Origin: Gammaproteobacteria bacterium 28-57-27
Lineage (GTDB): Bacteria; Pseudomonadota; Gammaproteobacteria; Halothiobacillales; Halothiobacillaceae
DNA length: 64,000 nucleotides
Direction: 5' to 3'
Assembly (NCBI GenBank): GCA_002281735.1
Contig: NCGK01000010.1
Coordinates: 1 to 64,000, forward strand
Positions within the stretch are counted from its first letter, which is position 1; every line of letters begins with the position of its first letter. Of the stretch, positions 38,898 to 49,472 are shown in pieces. Below the pieces are notes generated by a model, which did not search any database, had not been told where the DNA came from, and worked only from the letters and a program-made list of their open reading frames with translations. The position numbers were made by a program, and so were the translations under genes.

Positions 38898-41264
38898 TCA
38901 CTTCACCTCCACCGTCAGCTTGGGAATATGCCCGGTGAACTTCGACTTGTGCTCGGCGCCGATCGCTTCCACCACCGGGGTGCCGAGGTCGATGCCCACG
39001 TCGGCGGTCTCGTCCGCCGAGAACAAACCGGGCTGCGTACGCTCGATCCGCCCTTCGGCGACCTTCTGGCCATTGACCAACAATGTGCCCTGGCCGCCCT
39101 TGCCCAGCCCGCCGCCGTCATAATTGAAGACGAATTGCAGCGTGGACTTGCCCGCCGGCAGCTTGCTCGCGCCGCTGATCGTGCTGTGTTGCAGGCCAAG
39201 GAAGTTGTAGTCATAGGCCGGCACGCCGTCCTTGACATACAGCGACCAGCCGCCAAAACGCCCGCCCTGCGCAATCAGCGTGCCATTTGCCGCGCCTTCC
39301 GGCATCTCAATTTCGGCGGTAATCGTCTTCGAGCGGTTCTTCACATTGATGAACACGCCCTCCATCATGCCGGTCATGCCCTCGGCCAGCGTCAGCGAAG
39401 TGCGTTCGCCCAACAGGTCGGGGCGACCGACCGCCGCCGGTTCCAGGCGCTCGAAGAAACGGTCATCCATCGGCAGCGCGTGGTACTTCGAAGCCTCTGC
39501 AAGGAAAAGAGTCTGCAACTCGGCAAGCTTCTTCGGATGCTGCTTCGCCACATCGTCGGCCAGACTGAAATCCTTGCGCGTGTCATACAGCTCCCAGGCC
39601 GAATTGTCCTCCAGCGAGCGGCGCGGCTTGGCCTCCCACGGCGCTTTATGAATCGTGCGCGCGAACCAGCCGTCATGGTAGATGGCGCGGTTACCGGCAA
39701 TTTCGAAATACTGCGTCGAACGCCCCTTTGCATGCGGATCATCAAAGGTCGCCAGCAGGCTCTTGCCGGCCATCGGGATCTGCTTCACGCCGTTGACCAT
39801 CACAGGCTCCGGCAACCCGGCGGCCTGCAACACCGTCGGCGCAATGTCGATCACATGGCTGAACTGGGTGCGCAACTGCCCCTTGTCCTTGATGCCCTTC
39901 GGCCAACTCACCACCATGCCGTTACGCGTGCCGCCGAAATCCGAGGGAACCTGCTTCATCCAGCCGAACGGCGCGTTAAAGGCGACCGACCAGCCCGCCG
40001 CCATGTGCGGATAGGTCTCGGGGCCGCCCCACTTGTCGATCAGCTTGAGCATGTCCTCAACCTTCTCCTGCACGCCATTGAAATAGGTGTACTCGTTAAA
40101 CAAGCCGTTCTGTCCGCCTTCGCCGCTGGTGCCATTGTCACCGGCAATGTAGAAAACCAGCGTGTTATCGGCCTGGCCGACTTCATCAAAGGCCTGCAAC
40201 ATGCGGCCAACTTCGTGGTCGCTGAACTCGACGAAGGCTGCGAATACCTCAGCCTGGTGCGTGAACAGGCGTTTCTCGTCCGCGCTGAGCGCATCCCAGT
40301 CCTTGATCGCCGCAGGCTTGGGCGCAAGCTTGGTTCCCTGCAGCACCACGCCCATGGCGATCTGGCGCGCCAGCGTCTCTTCGCGCAGCTTGTCCCAACC
40401 CATATCGAACTTGCCCTTCCACTTGTCGATCCAGGCCTTGGGCACATGGTGCGGCGCGTGCGCGGCGCCGGGCGCGAAGTAAACGAAAGACGGCTTGTCG
40501 GGCGTCAGCGCTTTTTGGTACTTGATCCAGGCGCGCGCCTTCTCGGTCATGTCAGTCATGAAGTGGTAATTCGGGTCATTCGGCAGTTCGACCTGCGCCA
40601 CCCCGTCGTACAGATAGGGCGCCCACTGGTTGGTTTCGCCGCCGATGAAGCCATAAAACTTGTCGAACCCCTGGCGCGTGGGCCAGCGGTCGAACGGGCC
40701 GGCCTCGCTGGCCTCCCATACCGCGGTCTCGTGCCACTTGCCGAAAGCGGCGGTGGCGTAGCCGTTCAGCCGCAACATTTCAGCCAGCGGCGCGGTTTCA
40801 TTGGGGATTTGCCCGGTATTGCCCGGCATGCTCGTCGCAAGCTCAGTGATGAACCCCATGTTCACCTGGTGGTGGTTGCGCCCGGACTTCAGCGCCGCGC
40901 GCGTCGGCGAACTCAGCGCCGTGGTGTGGAAATTGTTGTAACGCAAACCGTCCTCGGCCTCGCGCTCAAGCGCCGCGGCGGGTATCGGACCGCCGAAGGT
41001 GCTGGTGGCGCCGAAGCCCAAATCATCGATCAGCACAATCACCACATTGGGCGCGCCAGCAGGCGGCTGAACCTGGGCGCGCGGCGGCGGCGTCACCTTG
41101 CGCGCGTCGATTTCGGTGTAGACGGGGCGCGCGGGGTCGGGAATCGGCAGCACGCTGCGCTCAAGCGGCGCCGAGCCCGTCTGCGCGCTGGCCATGCTGG
41201 CGAAAGCCAGACTCATGGCGGCGGCAAGCCCCCCACGACAGATTTTTTTCTTGAAACCCTGCAT
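38898..41264 (-). CDS. Arylsulfatase with Ser-type active site
   Basis: 788 residues with a signal peptide (MQGFKKKICRGGLAAAMSLA...ASA). The metal site begins at IDDLGFG (Asp80, Asp81). The C/S-x-P-x-R motif reads S118-S-P-T-R122, so the formylglycine precursor is Ser rather than the usual Cys; SGRNHH follows as in other arylsulfatases. A second part, about 600-788, is beta-rich and may bind substrate. It is periplasmic and hydrolyses a sulfate ester of unknown identity. GGAGA lies 9 nt before this start. Confidence 0.93.
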   Translation of the reverse strand: MQGFKKKICRGGLAAAMSLAFASMASAQTGSAPLERSVLPIPDPARPVYTEIDARKVTPPPRAQVQPPAGAPNVVIVLIDDLGFGATSTFGGPIPAAALEREAEDGLRYNNFHTTALSSPTRAALKSGRNHHQVNMGFITELATSMPGNTGQIPNETAPLAEMLRLNGYATAAFGKWHETAVWEASEAGPFDRWPTRQGFDKFYGFIGGETNQWAPYLYDGVAQVELPNDPNYHFMTDMTEKARAWIKYQKALTPDKPSFVYFAPGAAHAPHHVPKAWIDKWKGKFDMGWDKLREETLARQIAMGVVLQGTKLAPKPAAIKDWDALSADEKRLFTHQAEVFAAFVEFSDHEVGRMLQAFDEVGQADNTLVFYIAGDNGTSGEGGQNGLFNEYTYFNGVQEKVEDMLKLIDKWGGPETYPHMAAGWSVAFNAPFGWMKQVPSDFGGTRNGMVVSWPKGIKDKGQLRTQFSHVIDIAPTVLQAAGLPEPVMVNGVKQIPMAGKSLLATFDDPHAKGRSTQYFEIAGNRAIYHDGWFARTIHKAPWEAKPRRSLEDNSAWELYDTRKDFSLADDVAKQHPKKLAELQTLFLAEASKYHALPMDDRFFERLEPAAVGRPDLLGERTSLTLAEGMTGMMEGVFINVKNRSKTITAEIEMPEGAANGTLIAQGGRFGGWSLYVKDGVPAYDYNFLGLQHSTISGASKLPAGKSTLQFVFNYDGGGLGKGGQGTLLVNGQKVAEGRIERTQPGLFSADETADVGIDLGTPVVEAIGAEHKSKFTGHIPKLTVEVK

Positions 41265-41339
41265 GAAACTTGTCTCCATCATCTTCGAAACATGACCTGA
41301 AATACCCAAACCTTGCGCAACCCCGCCCTGCCCAAGCGA

Positions 41340-41693
41340 TCAGCGCACCCCGACGCGATTGACCGGGCCGCCGACATTGACGCCCGCGCCGCCGCTATAA
41401 CCCACGCCGACCTGTCCCGCGCCTGCGCCAGGCAGAACACCCACGCCGGAGGCCGGGCCGCCCACGCCGCCCGCCCCCACGCCAGGGGCGACGCCCACCC
41501 CCGGCGCGCCCGCACCCACCGCCGAGCGACGCGCCACGCCCGCAGCGCTGACCGGGGTGGCCGGGCGCCCCACCACCGCTTCAGCGTCTGCGATCAGGCT
41601 GACATGCCCCGTCGCGTCCACCTGGCCATTCGCCAGCCAGGCGCCGAAGGCCAGGGGAACAATCCACAATGCTCTGATTGAAAAGGCTTGCAT
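41340..41693 (-). CDS. Gly-rich secreted protein with AVVGRPxTP motif
   Basis: 117 residues: an N-terminal hydrophobic stretch (LWIVPLAFGAWLA), the motif DAEAVVGRPATPVSAAGVARR shared with the product of 34847-35170, then a Gly/Val/Pro-rich repetitive C-terminal half (GVGVAPGVGAGGVGGP). Function unknown. AGGAG lies 8 nt before the ATG. It stands just upstream of the sulfatase, at the opposite end of the cluster from its relative. Confidence 0.65.
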   Translation of the reverse strand: MQAFSIRALWIVPLAFGAWLANGQVDATGHVSLIADAEAVVGRPATPVSAAGVARRSAVGAGAPGVGVAPGVGAGGVGGPASGVGVLPGAGAGQVGVGYSGGAGVNVGGPVNRVGVR

Positions 41694-41738
41694 GACGATG
41701 ACTCCTGGATGCGTTGTTTAAGGCGGGTTAAAGGCGAG

Positions 41739-42524
41739 TTAAAAATGAATGCCCAAGCCCAGGTAGGAGCCGCTGGCCGCCATATCCCAGACCGTGCCGC
41801 CATCGGCGTAATCCCAGTAGAGATAACGGTAGCCCAGTTTGGCGGTGAAACCCTTGGCATAGTCCCAGTTCACTCCCGCGATCACTTGATAGGTCAGATC
41901 CGAGCCGCCCGCGCCGACGTCGGCGTAACCCAGCAGAGACCAGTTTTCAGCCAATGGCTGAATCACGCGCACTCCGATGACCGCATCCGTCCAGCCTTCC
42001 GACCCGCTGGCGCTGCGCCCGCCGTCCGGAAAAACGACCCCCGGCTGCACGCGGGTGACAAGATCGGCATCGGCATCCACCTGCGTGTAGCGCAGGGCGC
42101 CGATCAAATCCAGCTTGGTCGCTTGATCGACAAGCCGGTAACCCACGGAGCCCTGCGCGACGTACAGCGCGGAGCTGACATCCATGCTGCTGTTGAGCGA
42201 AAAAATGCCTTCAGGCCCCGAGCGCGTATGCGAACCGCTGCCGGAGAGCTTCATATACACCCCTTCGAGACTCAGCGTCCACGGCCCGTTTTGTGCGGCG
42301 AACAGCCCCATGAAGCCAGCATCGAGGTGATCTGCAATATCGCCGAAGGACGGATTGACCTCGGTCGTCACGTTGCGCACGCCAACCGTGCCGCTCATGC
42401 CCGCCGCAAGCAGATAAGGCGTGAGTTCATACTGCCAGTCGTCAGCCTGAGCCGCGCTTGCCGCCGCAACAAACACCAAACCGAAACAGGCGGCGACCAT
42501 GCGTTTGGAAAATGGAATGTTCAT
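41739..42524 (-). CDS. Outer-membrane beta-barrel protein
   Basis: About 261 residues: a signal peptide (MVAACFGLVFVAAASAAQA), then alternating amphipathic strands (WQYELTPYLLAAGMSGTVG, LGYRYLYWDYADG) ending in the C-terminal Phe expected by the BAM machine (GLGIHF). It resembles small DUF-type porin-like barrels. It may admit the sulfate ester. Start at 42524; the longer reading is less likely as its signal would be internal. Confidence 0.8.
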   Translation of the reverse strand: MNIPFSKRMVAACFGLVFVAAASAAQADDWQYELTPYLLAAGMSGTVGVRNVTTEVNPSFGDIADHLDAGFMGLFAAQNGPWTLSLEGVYMKLSGSGSHTRSGPEGIFSLNSSMDVSSALYVAQGSVGYRLVDQATKLDLIGALRYTQVDADADLVTRVQPGVVFPDGGRSASGSEGWTDAVIGVRVIQPLAENWSLLGYADVGAGGSDLTYQVIAGVNWDYAKGFTAKLGYRYLYWDYADGGTVWDMAASGSYLGLGIHF

Positions 42525-43098
42525 TCTTTTACGCTGCCATGGAGAATAAGTTTGCACAGGATGCACGGTTTTGCCTGAAACCCGGCAAGCCTGTTTTCAT
42601 TGCAATTGATTATGGATAAAAACATCAAAAGCCGCTGTACACTTTACGCCAAAAAACGGGGCGCAGGACATGGCGCAAACAACCCCCACAGCGCCCGCGC
42701 CCATGCTGGCCGAGCTTGGAATTGAACCCGGCCTGCTGGACGAGGCGGAAAATCTGCTATGCCGGCGCCAGCCCGTTCAGGTGCCGGGCGGGCGTAACGC
42801 CGAGCGCCTGGCGCTTGCAGCACAAGAATCTGTCTTGAGTCGGACGGCTTCTGGCAAGATGCGCCGAAACGCAGGGAGCTCTCAATGCCACTGCATACGA
42901 TAAAAATTGTGTTGAAGTGCGCTTTCGCCCCCTCGCGGGAGGGGGCTGCAGCCTCACGCATGGCACATACCCTGCCAGCGTCACCACCCTCTCCCCAACC
43001 CTCCCCCATCAAGGGGGAGGGAGCCAAAAACCTCGTTGAGATCGTAAGCAGGTTCTTCATCCGCAACACCGCCCATGTTTGACACGCGGCGGAGCCTC
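42525..43098. other. Gene-free stretch with GC-rich hairpins and a possible regulator remnant
   Basis: No intact gene is seen. Two hairpins, GCCCCCTC...GGGAGGGGGC (42927-42946) and CCCTCCCCC...GGGGGAGGG (42999-43021), resemble a common proteobacterial intergenic palindrome whose antisense reads as spurious SPLMGEGWGEGG peptides. At 42670 a short plus-strand frame begins LAELGIEPGLLDEAE, which recalls AraC-type regulators but stops being recognisable after about 30 residues. The region also carries the upstream side of the barrel gene. Confidence 0.55.
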
Positions 43099-45333
43099 TC
43101 AGGACAGTATCTTGAGCTTTGACCGATCGTCAATGGCAGGAAATACCAACTTGCGCCCCTCGCGCAGTAGTTGCTCGAACTCGGCGCTGGGCAGCGGCTT
43201 GCTGAAATAAAAGCCCTGCATCTCGTCGCAGCCGTGCATGCGCAGGAAATTGAGTTGCGCCTCGGTTTCCACCCCCTCGGCGATCACCGACAGCCCCAAG
43301 CCATGCGACAGCGCGATCACCGTTTCAACGATGGCGGCGCTGTTAGGACTCTGTACGATGTCGCGCACGAAGGATTGGTCGATTTTCAGATGATCGATGG
43401 CAAAGCGTTTGAGATAGCTCAGGCTTGAATAACCGGTACCGAAATCGTCGATGGACAGCGTGAGGCCTAGCCCTTTGAGGCTTTCCGTAACCCCGATGAA
43501 AGCCTCGGCATTGCCCATCGCCGTGCTTTCGGTCAACTCCAGCTCCAGGTAACTGGGGTCGAGACCGGTTTCCTGCAGCACTTGTGCGGTCAACGCCACC
43601 ATATCCTGCGCCTCGAACTGCCGCGCCGACAGATTCACCGCCACCGTTATGGCGGGTAAGCCCGCCGCCTGCCATGCCCGGTTCTGCGCACAGGCGGTAC
43701 GCAATACCCATTCGCCGATGGGCGCGATCAGCCCGGTATCCTCGGCCAGCGGGATGAAATCCAGCGGCGAAACCAGCCCGTGCAGCGGATGCTGCCAGCG
43801 CACCAGCGCCTCCATACCGATCATTTCGCCGTTACGCAGATTCATCTGCGGCTGGTAGTAAAGCCGCAATTCGTCGCGCTCAATGGCATGGCGCAGGTCG
43901 CGCTCCAGCATGAGCTGTTCCAGCGAGTGAGCGTTCATCTCGGCGGAATAGAAACTGAAGTCGCTACCCACCAAGGCCTTGGCGCGGTACAACGCCGCAC
44001 CGGCGTTTTTCAACAGAGTTTCACTGTCTTCGCCGTCCTTGGGAAACAGGGCGATGCCAATGCTGGCGGAGAGAAACAACTCTTGCTCATTGAGCAGGAA
44101 CGGCTGAGTCAGTGTTTGCAGCACACGCTGTGCAAGCGCAGCAGCTTCCTCGGCTGCTCCCCCCTTCGCCAACAAGACAAACTCGTCCCCGCCCATATGC
44201 GCGAGGGTATCGATGGTTTTGCCGATATCGCCCAGGCGCGTGGCCACGTCCCGCAACAGTTGGTCGCCGGCGCCATGCCCCAGGTTGTCAACGACTTCCC
44301 GAAAACGGTCAAGGTTGAGCGTCAACAGCATCAGGTTTTCTTCATTCTGCCGACAGCGCGTCAGCGCTTGGGAAAGGCGGTCAGCCAACAGGTTGCGGTT
44401 GGGCAGGCCAGTCAGATCGTCGAAGTTGGCCTGGCGCTCCAGTTGCGCCTGATAGCGCTTGCGCTCGGTGATGTCGCGAAAGGTCGCCACCGCGCCGACA
44501 ACCGCCCCGCCCTCCATAACAGGCACGCTGGAAAACAGCACCGGTAACGGGGAACCATCCTTGCGCCACAGCGTTTCTTCCACTCCCCGAATTGCGACGC
44601 CGCTGACCAGGGCGATGTGGATCGGGCAATCCTCACGCGGATAGGGGCTGCCGTCCGGCTTGCTGTGATGCAGGGTGGCGTGGGAACTCTTCCCCAATAA
44701 CTCATCCCGCGCATAACCCAACAGGGAGGCTGCGGCGGGATTGATGAAGTAAATGATGCCCGCCGTGTCCGCGCCATAAATACCTTCTCCTACCGATGTC
44801 AGGATCAGCTCGTTCTGATGGCTCAGCCGCGCCTGCTCCCGATTGGCGGCGTCCTGGATAGCCAGATTCTCGGCCACGCGTCGCGCCACCTCGGCTTCCA
44901 GGTAGACATTCTGGTCGTGCAGCCAGTCACGGGCGCGCTTGAGTTCCAACTGGGTATGCACACGCGCCAGAATGATGGGCGGACGGTAGGGCTTGGCGAT
45001 GTAATCCACCGCACCGAGCTCAAGACCCTTCTTTTCGTCTTCGGCAGAATCCAGCCCGGTGACGAAGATGACCGGAATATCGCGGGTAAGCGGATTCCCG
45101 CGCAAACGGGCGAGCGCGTCGTAGCCATCCATGCCCGGCATCATCACGTCGAGCAGGATCAGATCCGGGCGCGGCGAACCGGCGGCAATCTGCAACGCGC
45201 GCGCGCCGGAGGGCGCGGCGAGGACGTTGTAGTGCGGGTGCAGCAGCCTGCCCAGGATGCTCAGGTTGTCCGGGTCGTCGTCGACCGCCAGGATGGTCGG
45301 GCGCGCAGCTTGTGCTGATGCGTTAGTGCTCAT
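43099..45333 (-). CDS. REC-PAS-GGDEF-EAL cyclic-di-GMP protein
   Basis: 744 residues. REC (about 12-130, phospho-Asp in [13 protein letters not shown]), PAS (about 175-295), GGDEF (about 300-470; MGGDEF intact, but the I-site position reads KTID) and EAL (about 485-735; [30 protein letters not shown] and EGVETEAQ intact). All catalytic residues of both output domains are present, so it could make and degrade c-di-GMP; the EAL activity is the more certain. Last gene of the signalling island; its start overlaps the hybrid kinase stop. Confidence 0.92.
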   Translation of the reverse strand: MSTNASAQAARPTILAVDDDPDNLSILGRLLHPHYNVLAAPSGARALQIAAGSPRPDLILLDVMMPGMDGYDALARLRGNPLTRDIPVIFVTGLDSAEDEKKGLELGAVDYIAKPYRPPIILARVHTQLELKRARDWLHDQNVYLEAEVARRVAENLAIQDAANREQARLSHQNELILTSVGEGIYGADTAGIIYFINPAAASLLGYARDELLGKSSHATLHHSKPDGSPYPREDCPIHIALVSGVAIRGVEETLWRKDGSPLPVLFSSVPVMEGGAVVGAVATFRDITERKRYQAQLERQANFDDLTGLPNRNLLADRLSQALTRCRQNEENLMLLTLNLDRFREVVDNLGHGAGDQLLRDVATRLGDIGKTIDTLAHMGGDEFVLLAKGGAAEEAAALAQRVLQTLTQPFLLNEQELFLSASIGIALFPKDGEDSETLLKNAGAALYRAKALVGSDFSFYSAEMNAHSLEQLMLERDLRHAIERDELRLYYQPQMNLRNGEMIGMEALVRWQHPLHGLVSPLDFIPLAEDTGLIAPIGEWVLRTACAQNRAWQAAGLPAITVAVNLSARQFEAQDMVALTAQVLQETGLDPSYLELELTESTAMGNAEAFIGVTESLKGLGLTLSIDDFGTGYSSLSYLKRFAIDHLKIDQSFVRDIVQSPNSAAIVETVIALSHGLGLSVIAEGVETEAQLNFLRMHGCDEMQGFYFSKPLPSAEFEQLLREGRKLVFPAIDDRSKLKILS

Positions 45334-48248
45334 TCGTGCCTTCCTCCCAGTTCCGCCTGTGCCTTGCGGATACCTTCCAGCGCCTCGGGATAGAGGAAGC
45401 CCTCGATCCGCTGTTCCAATGCTGTGCCCAAGGGTCCAAGGGCGGCCTTGAGCAGGGCGGCGTTTTCCTCGAAGACATCGTTGGCCTGCATACTGGAGGC
45501 CGCCAGCAGCGGCTCCAGTTCATCGAGCACCCGGCGCACGCTTGCCCAGTCCACCGCGACCGACGCTGCCGGTGCCTCCTCGGGCAAGGTGGCGAGGATC
45601 GCTACGGCCAGGCGCTGCAATTCGTCATCAACCGTACCGGCCAGTGTTTCGATCTGCGCCACATCGCCGCCATTCTTGATCGCCGTTTCCAGTTCAGCCG
45701 CCAGGTGCTGCACCGTGGTCGCCCCCAAGTTGCCCGAGACACCCTTGAGCGTATGGGCGATGCGCCGTGCCTCATCCCATGCTCCCTCAGACATCCGCTC
45801 GCGCAGTTGGGTCATATCGCCGGCATGGCTGGCCGCATAGCGGCGCAACAGGCACGTGTAGGCGGTCACGTTGCCGTTGAGCGTCCTGAGGCCCAACGTC
45901 GTATCCAGCCCGGCGATGATGGGCAGTCCGACGCCAGTTTCAGCTGCATCCGCTGGCACCGCCAGCGCCACGCCCGGCAACCAGCGCAGCAGCGCGCCGA
46001 AGAGCTGCTGCGGGTCGACCGGCTTGGCAACGAAGTCGTTCATGCCAGCGGCGAGGCAGCGCGCGCGATCCTCGTCGAAGGCGTTGGCCGTCATCGCCAG
46101 GATCGGCAGGTTCGCCAGGGCGGGAAGCTGACGGATGGCGCGGGTGGCCTCAAGCCCATCCATATGCGGCATCTGAATGTCCATCAGCACCAGATCGTAG
46201 CCACCGACTCGTGCCTTCTCCAGCGCCTCGCGGCCGTCGTTGGCGACATCTACCTTGAGGCCGGCACTGGTCAGCAGTTCCACCGCCACCTCCTGATTGA
46301 TCAGGTTGTCCTCGGCCAGCAGGATGCGGCCACCGGCCTGCAGCGACTTCACCGCGTCTTCGACCACTTCAGGCGCTTCGGCCAGCTCTTCCACAGTGAC
46401 CCGACTCCTGCCCAGCCGCGCGGTGAACCAGAAGGTGCTGCCCTTGCCCGGCGTGCTGTCAGCGCCGACGTCTCCACCCATTAGTTTCGCCAGGCGGCGG
46501 TTGATGACCAGCCCCAAGCCGCTACCACCGTAGCGGCGCGTGGTGGAGGCATCGACCTGTTCGAAAGCCGCGAACAGCGCGGGCAGCTTGTCTGCGGCGA
46601 TGCCGATGCCGGTGTCCGCGACCTCGAAACGCACCAGCAGATCCCTGTCCGTCTCCTCGACTTTGGAAAGACGCACGGTGATGGTGCCCTGCTCGGAGAA
46701 CTTGACGGCATTGGAGAGGTAGTTGAGCAGGCACTGCGCCAGCCGGGTGGCATCGCCGACCAGCACCGGCGGCAGCTCATCGCGCTCGACCACGAGTTGC
46801 AGCCGCTTGTCACGCGCCCTGGGGCCGATCATGGAAACGACGCTGTCGAGCATGCGATTCACCGCGAAATCGGCGACACACAAGTCCAGTTTGCCGGCTT
46901 CGATCCTGGAGAAGTCGAGAATGTCGTTGATGACCGAGAGCAGGTGCTGCGAGGCGCGCTTGATCTTGCCGACCTTCTCCATCTGGACGGGGTCGGCGTT
47001 GTGCTGCAAGAGGTAGGTGAGGCCGAGGATGGCGTTGAGCGGGGTGCGGATTTCGTGGCTCATGTTGGCGATGAAGGCACTCTTGGCTTCGTTGGCAACC
47101 TCGGCCGCCACTTTGGCCAGCTCCAGTTCGTGCGTGCGGGTCTCAACCAGCTCTTCCAGATGATGACGGTACTGGTCGAGTTCCTCGGCGTTGCGCTTGC
47201 GCTCGGTGATATCCTCTTCTACCGCCACATAGTGGCTGATGTGTCCATCGGCCTGGCGAATCGGCGTAATGATGGCGAAGTCGGTGTATTCGCTGCCGTC
47301 CTTGCGTTGTTTGATTAGCTCTCCTTTCCAGGTGTCGCCATGCTTCAGCGTCTGCCACAAGGCATCGTAGGATGCCTGGGGCGTCCTGTCTGATGACAAC
47401 ATGTGCTGGTTCTGGCCAATCACCTCTTCGCGGCTGTAGCCGGTGGTTTGCAGGAAAGCCTCGTTCACGTATTCGATATCGGCGTCCAGATTGGTAATAA
47501 CGATGCTCTCGGGGCTTTGCTCCACGGCCTGGGCGAGCTTGCGCAACTGCTCCTCGGTACGTTTCCGTACGGTAACATCCAGCACATAGAAGCGGATCAG
47601 GTCGCTTTCAGGGACATAGTAAATGCGTTCCTCGTAGACCGCCGTTCCCAGCGTGATTTCCCGCACAATCTCCTGCTCCCCGCCGCGCCGGAAAGCGGCG
47701 AATAATCCTTCTTGCCCCTCCAGCAGAGGATATTTCATTTCCGCCGAAGCCAGTTCCGAAAACAGCTTCTGCGCTGCCGGATTGAGGTAGGTCACTTCTC
47801 CGCTGAAATCGACCTCGATCAACGGGTTCGGATTCAGGCGGGGAAAAGAGGCGAGCCGCTGGATTTCCTCCAGATTCTGGCGGTGCTCCATGGCATGGCG
47901 GATGTTCAGCAGCAGATCGTCCATCTGGTAGGGCTTGAGGAGATAGGAAAACGCCCCCATCCGGGTAGCCTCGATGGCGGTATCCATCGAAGCGTGCCCG
48001 GTCAGGATGATCGCCTCCATCAACGGCGAGATCGCCTTGATGCGTGCCATAACATCAAGGCCGGACATATCCGGCAGCATCAGGTCGATCAGCGCCAGGT
48101 AAATCTTCTCCCGTCCCACCGCTGCGATAGCCTCTGCGCCGTTGCTGGCCACCACGCATTCATAACCCTTGACCCGCAGGATGTCGAAGAGCGTCTTCCT
48201 GAGATTCGCGTCGTCGTCCACCACCAGTATTCTGGGACTATTTTTCAT
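45330..48248 (-). CDS. Hybrid histidine kinase REC-PAS-PAS-HK-REC-HPt
   Basis: 972 residues. REC1 ([13 protein letters not shown]), two PAS domains (about 140-240 and 245-365), DHp with H-box [14 protein letters not shown], catalytic domain with NYLSNAVKF (N-box) and DTGIGI/GSGLGL (G-boxes), REC2 ([13 protein letters not shown]) and C-terminal HPt ([12 protein letters not shown]). All phosphotransfer residues are intact, a complete phosphorelay in one chain. REC1 and the first PAS are close relatives of the next protein upstream. It overlaps both neighbours by 4 nt. Confidence 0.94.
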   Translation of the reverse strand: MKNSPRILVVDDDANLRKTLFDILRVKGYECVVASNGAEAIAAVGREKIYLALIDLMLPDMSGLDVMARIKAISPLMEAIILTGHASMDTAIEATRMGAFSYLLKPYQMDDLLLNIRHAMEHRQNLEEIQRLASFPRLNPNPLIEVDFSGEVTYLNPAAQKLFSELASAEMKYPLLEGQEGLFAAFRRGGEQEIVREITLGTAVYEERIYYVPESDLIRFYVLDVTVRKRTEEQLRKLAQAVEQSPESIVITNLDADIEYVNEAFLQTTGYSREEVIGQNQHMLSSDRTPQASYDALWQTLKHGDTWKGELIKQRKDGSEYTDFAIITPIRQADGHISHYVAVEEDITERKRNAEELDQYRHHLEELVETRTHELELAKVAAEVANEAKSAFIANMSHEIRTPLNAILGLTYLLQHNADPVQMEKVGKIKRASQHLLSVINDILDFSRIEAGKLDLCVADFAVNRMLDSVVSMIGPRARDKRLQLVVERDELPPVLVGDATRLAQCLLNYLSNAVKFSEQGTITVRLSKVEETDRDLLVRFEVADTGIGIAADKLPALFAAFEQVDASTTRRYGGSGLGLVINRRLAKLMGGDVGADSTPGKGSTFWFTARLGRSRVTVEELAEAPEVVEDAVKSLQAGGRILLAEDNLINQEVAVELLTSAGLKVDVANDGREALEKARVGGYDLVLMDIQMPHMDGLEATRAIRQLPALANLPILAMTANAFDEDRARCLAAGMNDFVAKPVDPQQLFGALLRWLPGVALAVPADAAETGVGLPIIAGLDTTLGLRTLNGNVTAYTCLLRRYAASHAGDMTQLRERMSEGAWDEARRIAHTLKGVSGNLGATTVQHLAAELETAIKNGGDVAQIETLAGTVDDELQRLAVAILATLPEEAPAASVAVDWASVRRVLDELEPLLAASSMQANDVFEENAALLKAALGPLGTALEQRIEGFLYPEALEGIRKAQAELGGRHE

Positions 48249-49459
48249 TTGGAAGCCGCCGCATCAGCCGCAATCTCGACACGGTTCCTGCCTTGATCCT
48301 TCGCCCGGTAGAGCGCGTCATCCACCCTCTTCAGCAGCGCATTCATATCATCCTGCGGCTCGAACGCGGCGACTCCGAAACTGGCCGTCAGGTTGCCAAC
48401 CTTATCGAAGTGATGCCCGGCGATGGCCAGCCGCAGCTTCTCAGACGCATTCCTGGCGGCCTGCATGTCCGATTGCGGCATCAGCACCATGAATTCTTCG
48501 CCGCCCCATCGCCCCACGACATCATTGGCGCGGATGTTTTCCTTCACCAGGCCGGTGACAGCCTGCAATACATAGTCACCCACATCGTGACCGAAGGTGT
48601 CGTTCACGTGTTTGAAATAATCAAGGTCGTACATCGCCAGCGACATGGGCGTGCCGTACCGTTTTGCCCGATCTATTTCCCGCCCCAGAATCGCGGAGAA
48701 CTCCCGGCGGTTGGCTATGCATGTAAGGCTGTCGGTGGTGGCGAGGAGATGGATTTCTTCCTCATCCCGCTTGCGTTGAGTGATGTCCAGGGCGTAAATA
48801 CGGATAAGGTCAACTTCCCGGACGTAGGCAATATGCAGCTCATAAGCCGCCTCGCCGACCTTGGCCTCATGGACGGCTTCTCCCTGCTGCTTGCTTTGCC
48901 ACAAGGCGGCAATCAGCTCCTCCGACCCACGCAGCAAAGCATGCGACTGACCCATCGCACTCAACTCGGGAAACAGCCTCTCGGCTGCCGGGTTGAGATA
49001 GGTCACCTCACCGGCAGGGTTGATCTCGATCACCGGACTGGGGAGCAGGCGGGGAAAAGACGCCAGGCGGAGAATCTCCTCCTGCGCCTGCTTGCGCTCG
49101 ACCGCGTGCCTGATCTTCTGCAGCAATTCGTCCATCTGGTAAGGTTTGATCAAGTATGAAAACGCCCCCTGCCCGGTGGCCTCGATGGCGGTTTCCATTG
49201 AAGCGTGCCCGGTCAGGATGATCGTCTCCGTCAACGGCGAGATCGCCTTGATGTGCGTCATGATCTCGATGCCGGACATGTCCGGCAGCATCAGGTCGAT
49301 CAACGCCAGGCTGAACTTTTCCCGTTCCACCGCCGCGATAGCCTCCGTCCCGTTTGCGGCGACAGCCGTTTCATAACCCTTGACCCTCAGAATGTCGGCA
49401 AGCGTTTTTCTGAGGTTAACATCATCGTCTACCACCAGGATTTTCGCTTTTGCTTTCAC
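48245..49459 (-). CDS. REC-PAS-GGDEF diguanylate cyclase
   Basis: 404 residues. REC (about 5-120, [13 protein letters not shown]), PAS (about 130-230) and GGDEF (about 240-400) with catalytic GGEEF and an inhibitory RxxD I-site (RAND) five residues before it, so c-di-GMP should inhibit it. Phosphorylation of REC likely controls dimerisation. Start is a GTG with AGGAGA at proper spacing. Very similar over REC and PAS to the hybrid kinase just downstream, indicating duplication. Confidence 0.92.
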   Translation of the reverse strand: MKAKAKILVVDDDVNLRKTLADILRVKGYETAVAANGTEAIAAVEREKFSLALIDLMLPDMSGIEIMTHIKAISPLTETIILTGHASMETAIEATGQGAFSYLIKPYQMDELLQKIRHAVERKQAQEEILRLASFPRLLPSPVIEINPAGEVTYLNPAAERLFPELSAMGQSHALLRGSEELIAALWQSKQQGEAVHEAKVGEAAYELHIAYVREVDLIRIYALDITQRKRDEEEIHLLATTDSLTCIANRREFSAILGREIDRAKRYGTPMSLAMYDLDYFKHVNDTFGHDVGDYVLQAVTGLVKENIRANDVVGRWGGEEFMVLMPQSDMQAARNASEKLRLAIAGHHFDKVGNLTASFGVAAFEPQDDMNALLKRVDDALYRAKDQGRNRVEIAADAAASK

Positions 49460-49472
49460 GCTTCTTCTCCTG

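Noticed and set aside
38928-41300. A 790-codon open frame antisense to the arylsulfatase
   Set aside because: Arg-rich, feature-free, and fully opposite a recognised gene.
42644-43069. Minus-strand frame including SPLMGEGWGEGG
   Set aside because: That peptide is the known translation artefact of a common GC-rich intergenic palindrome.
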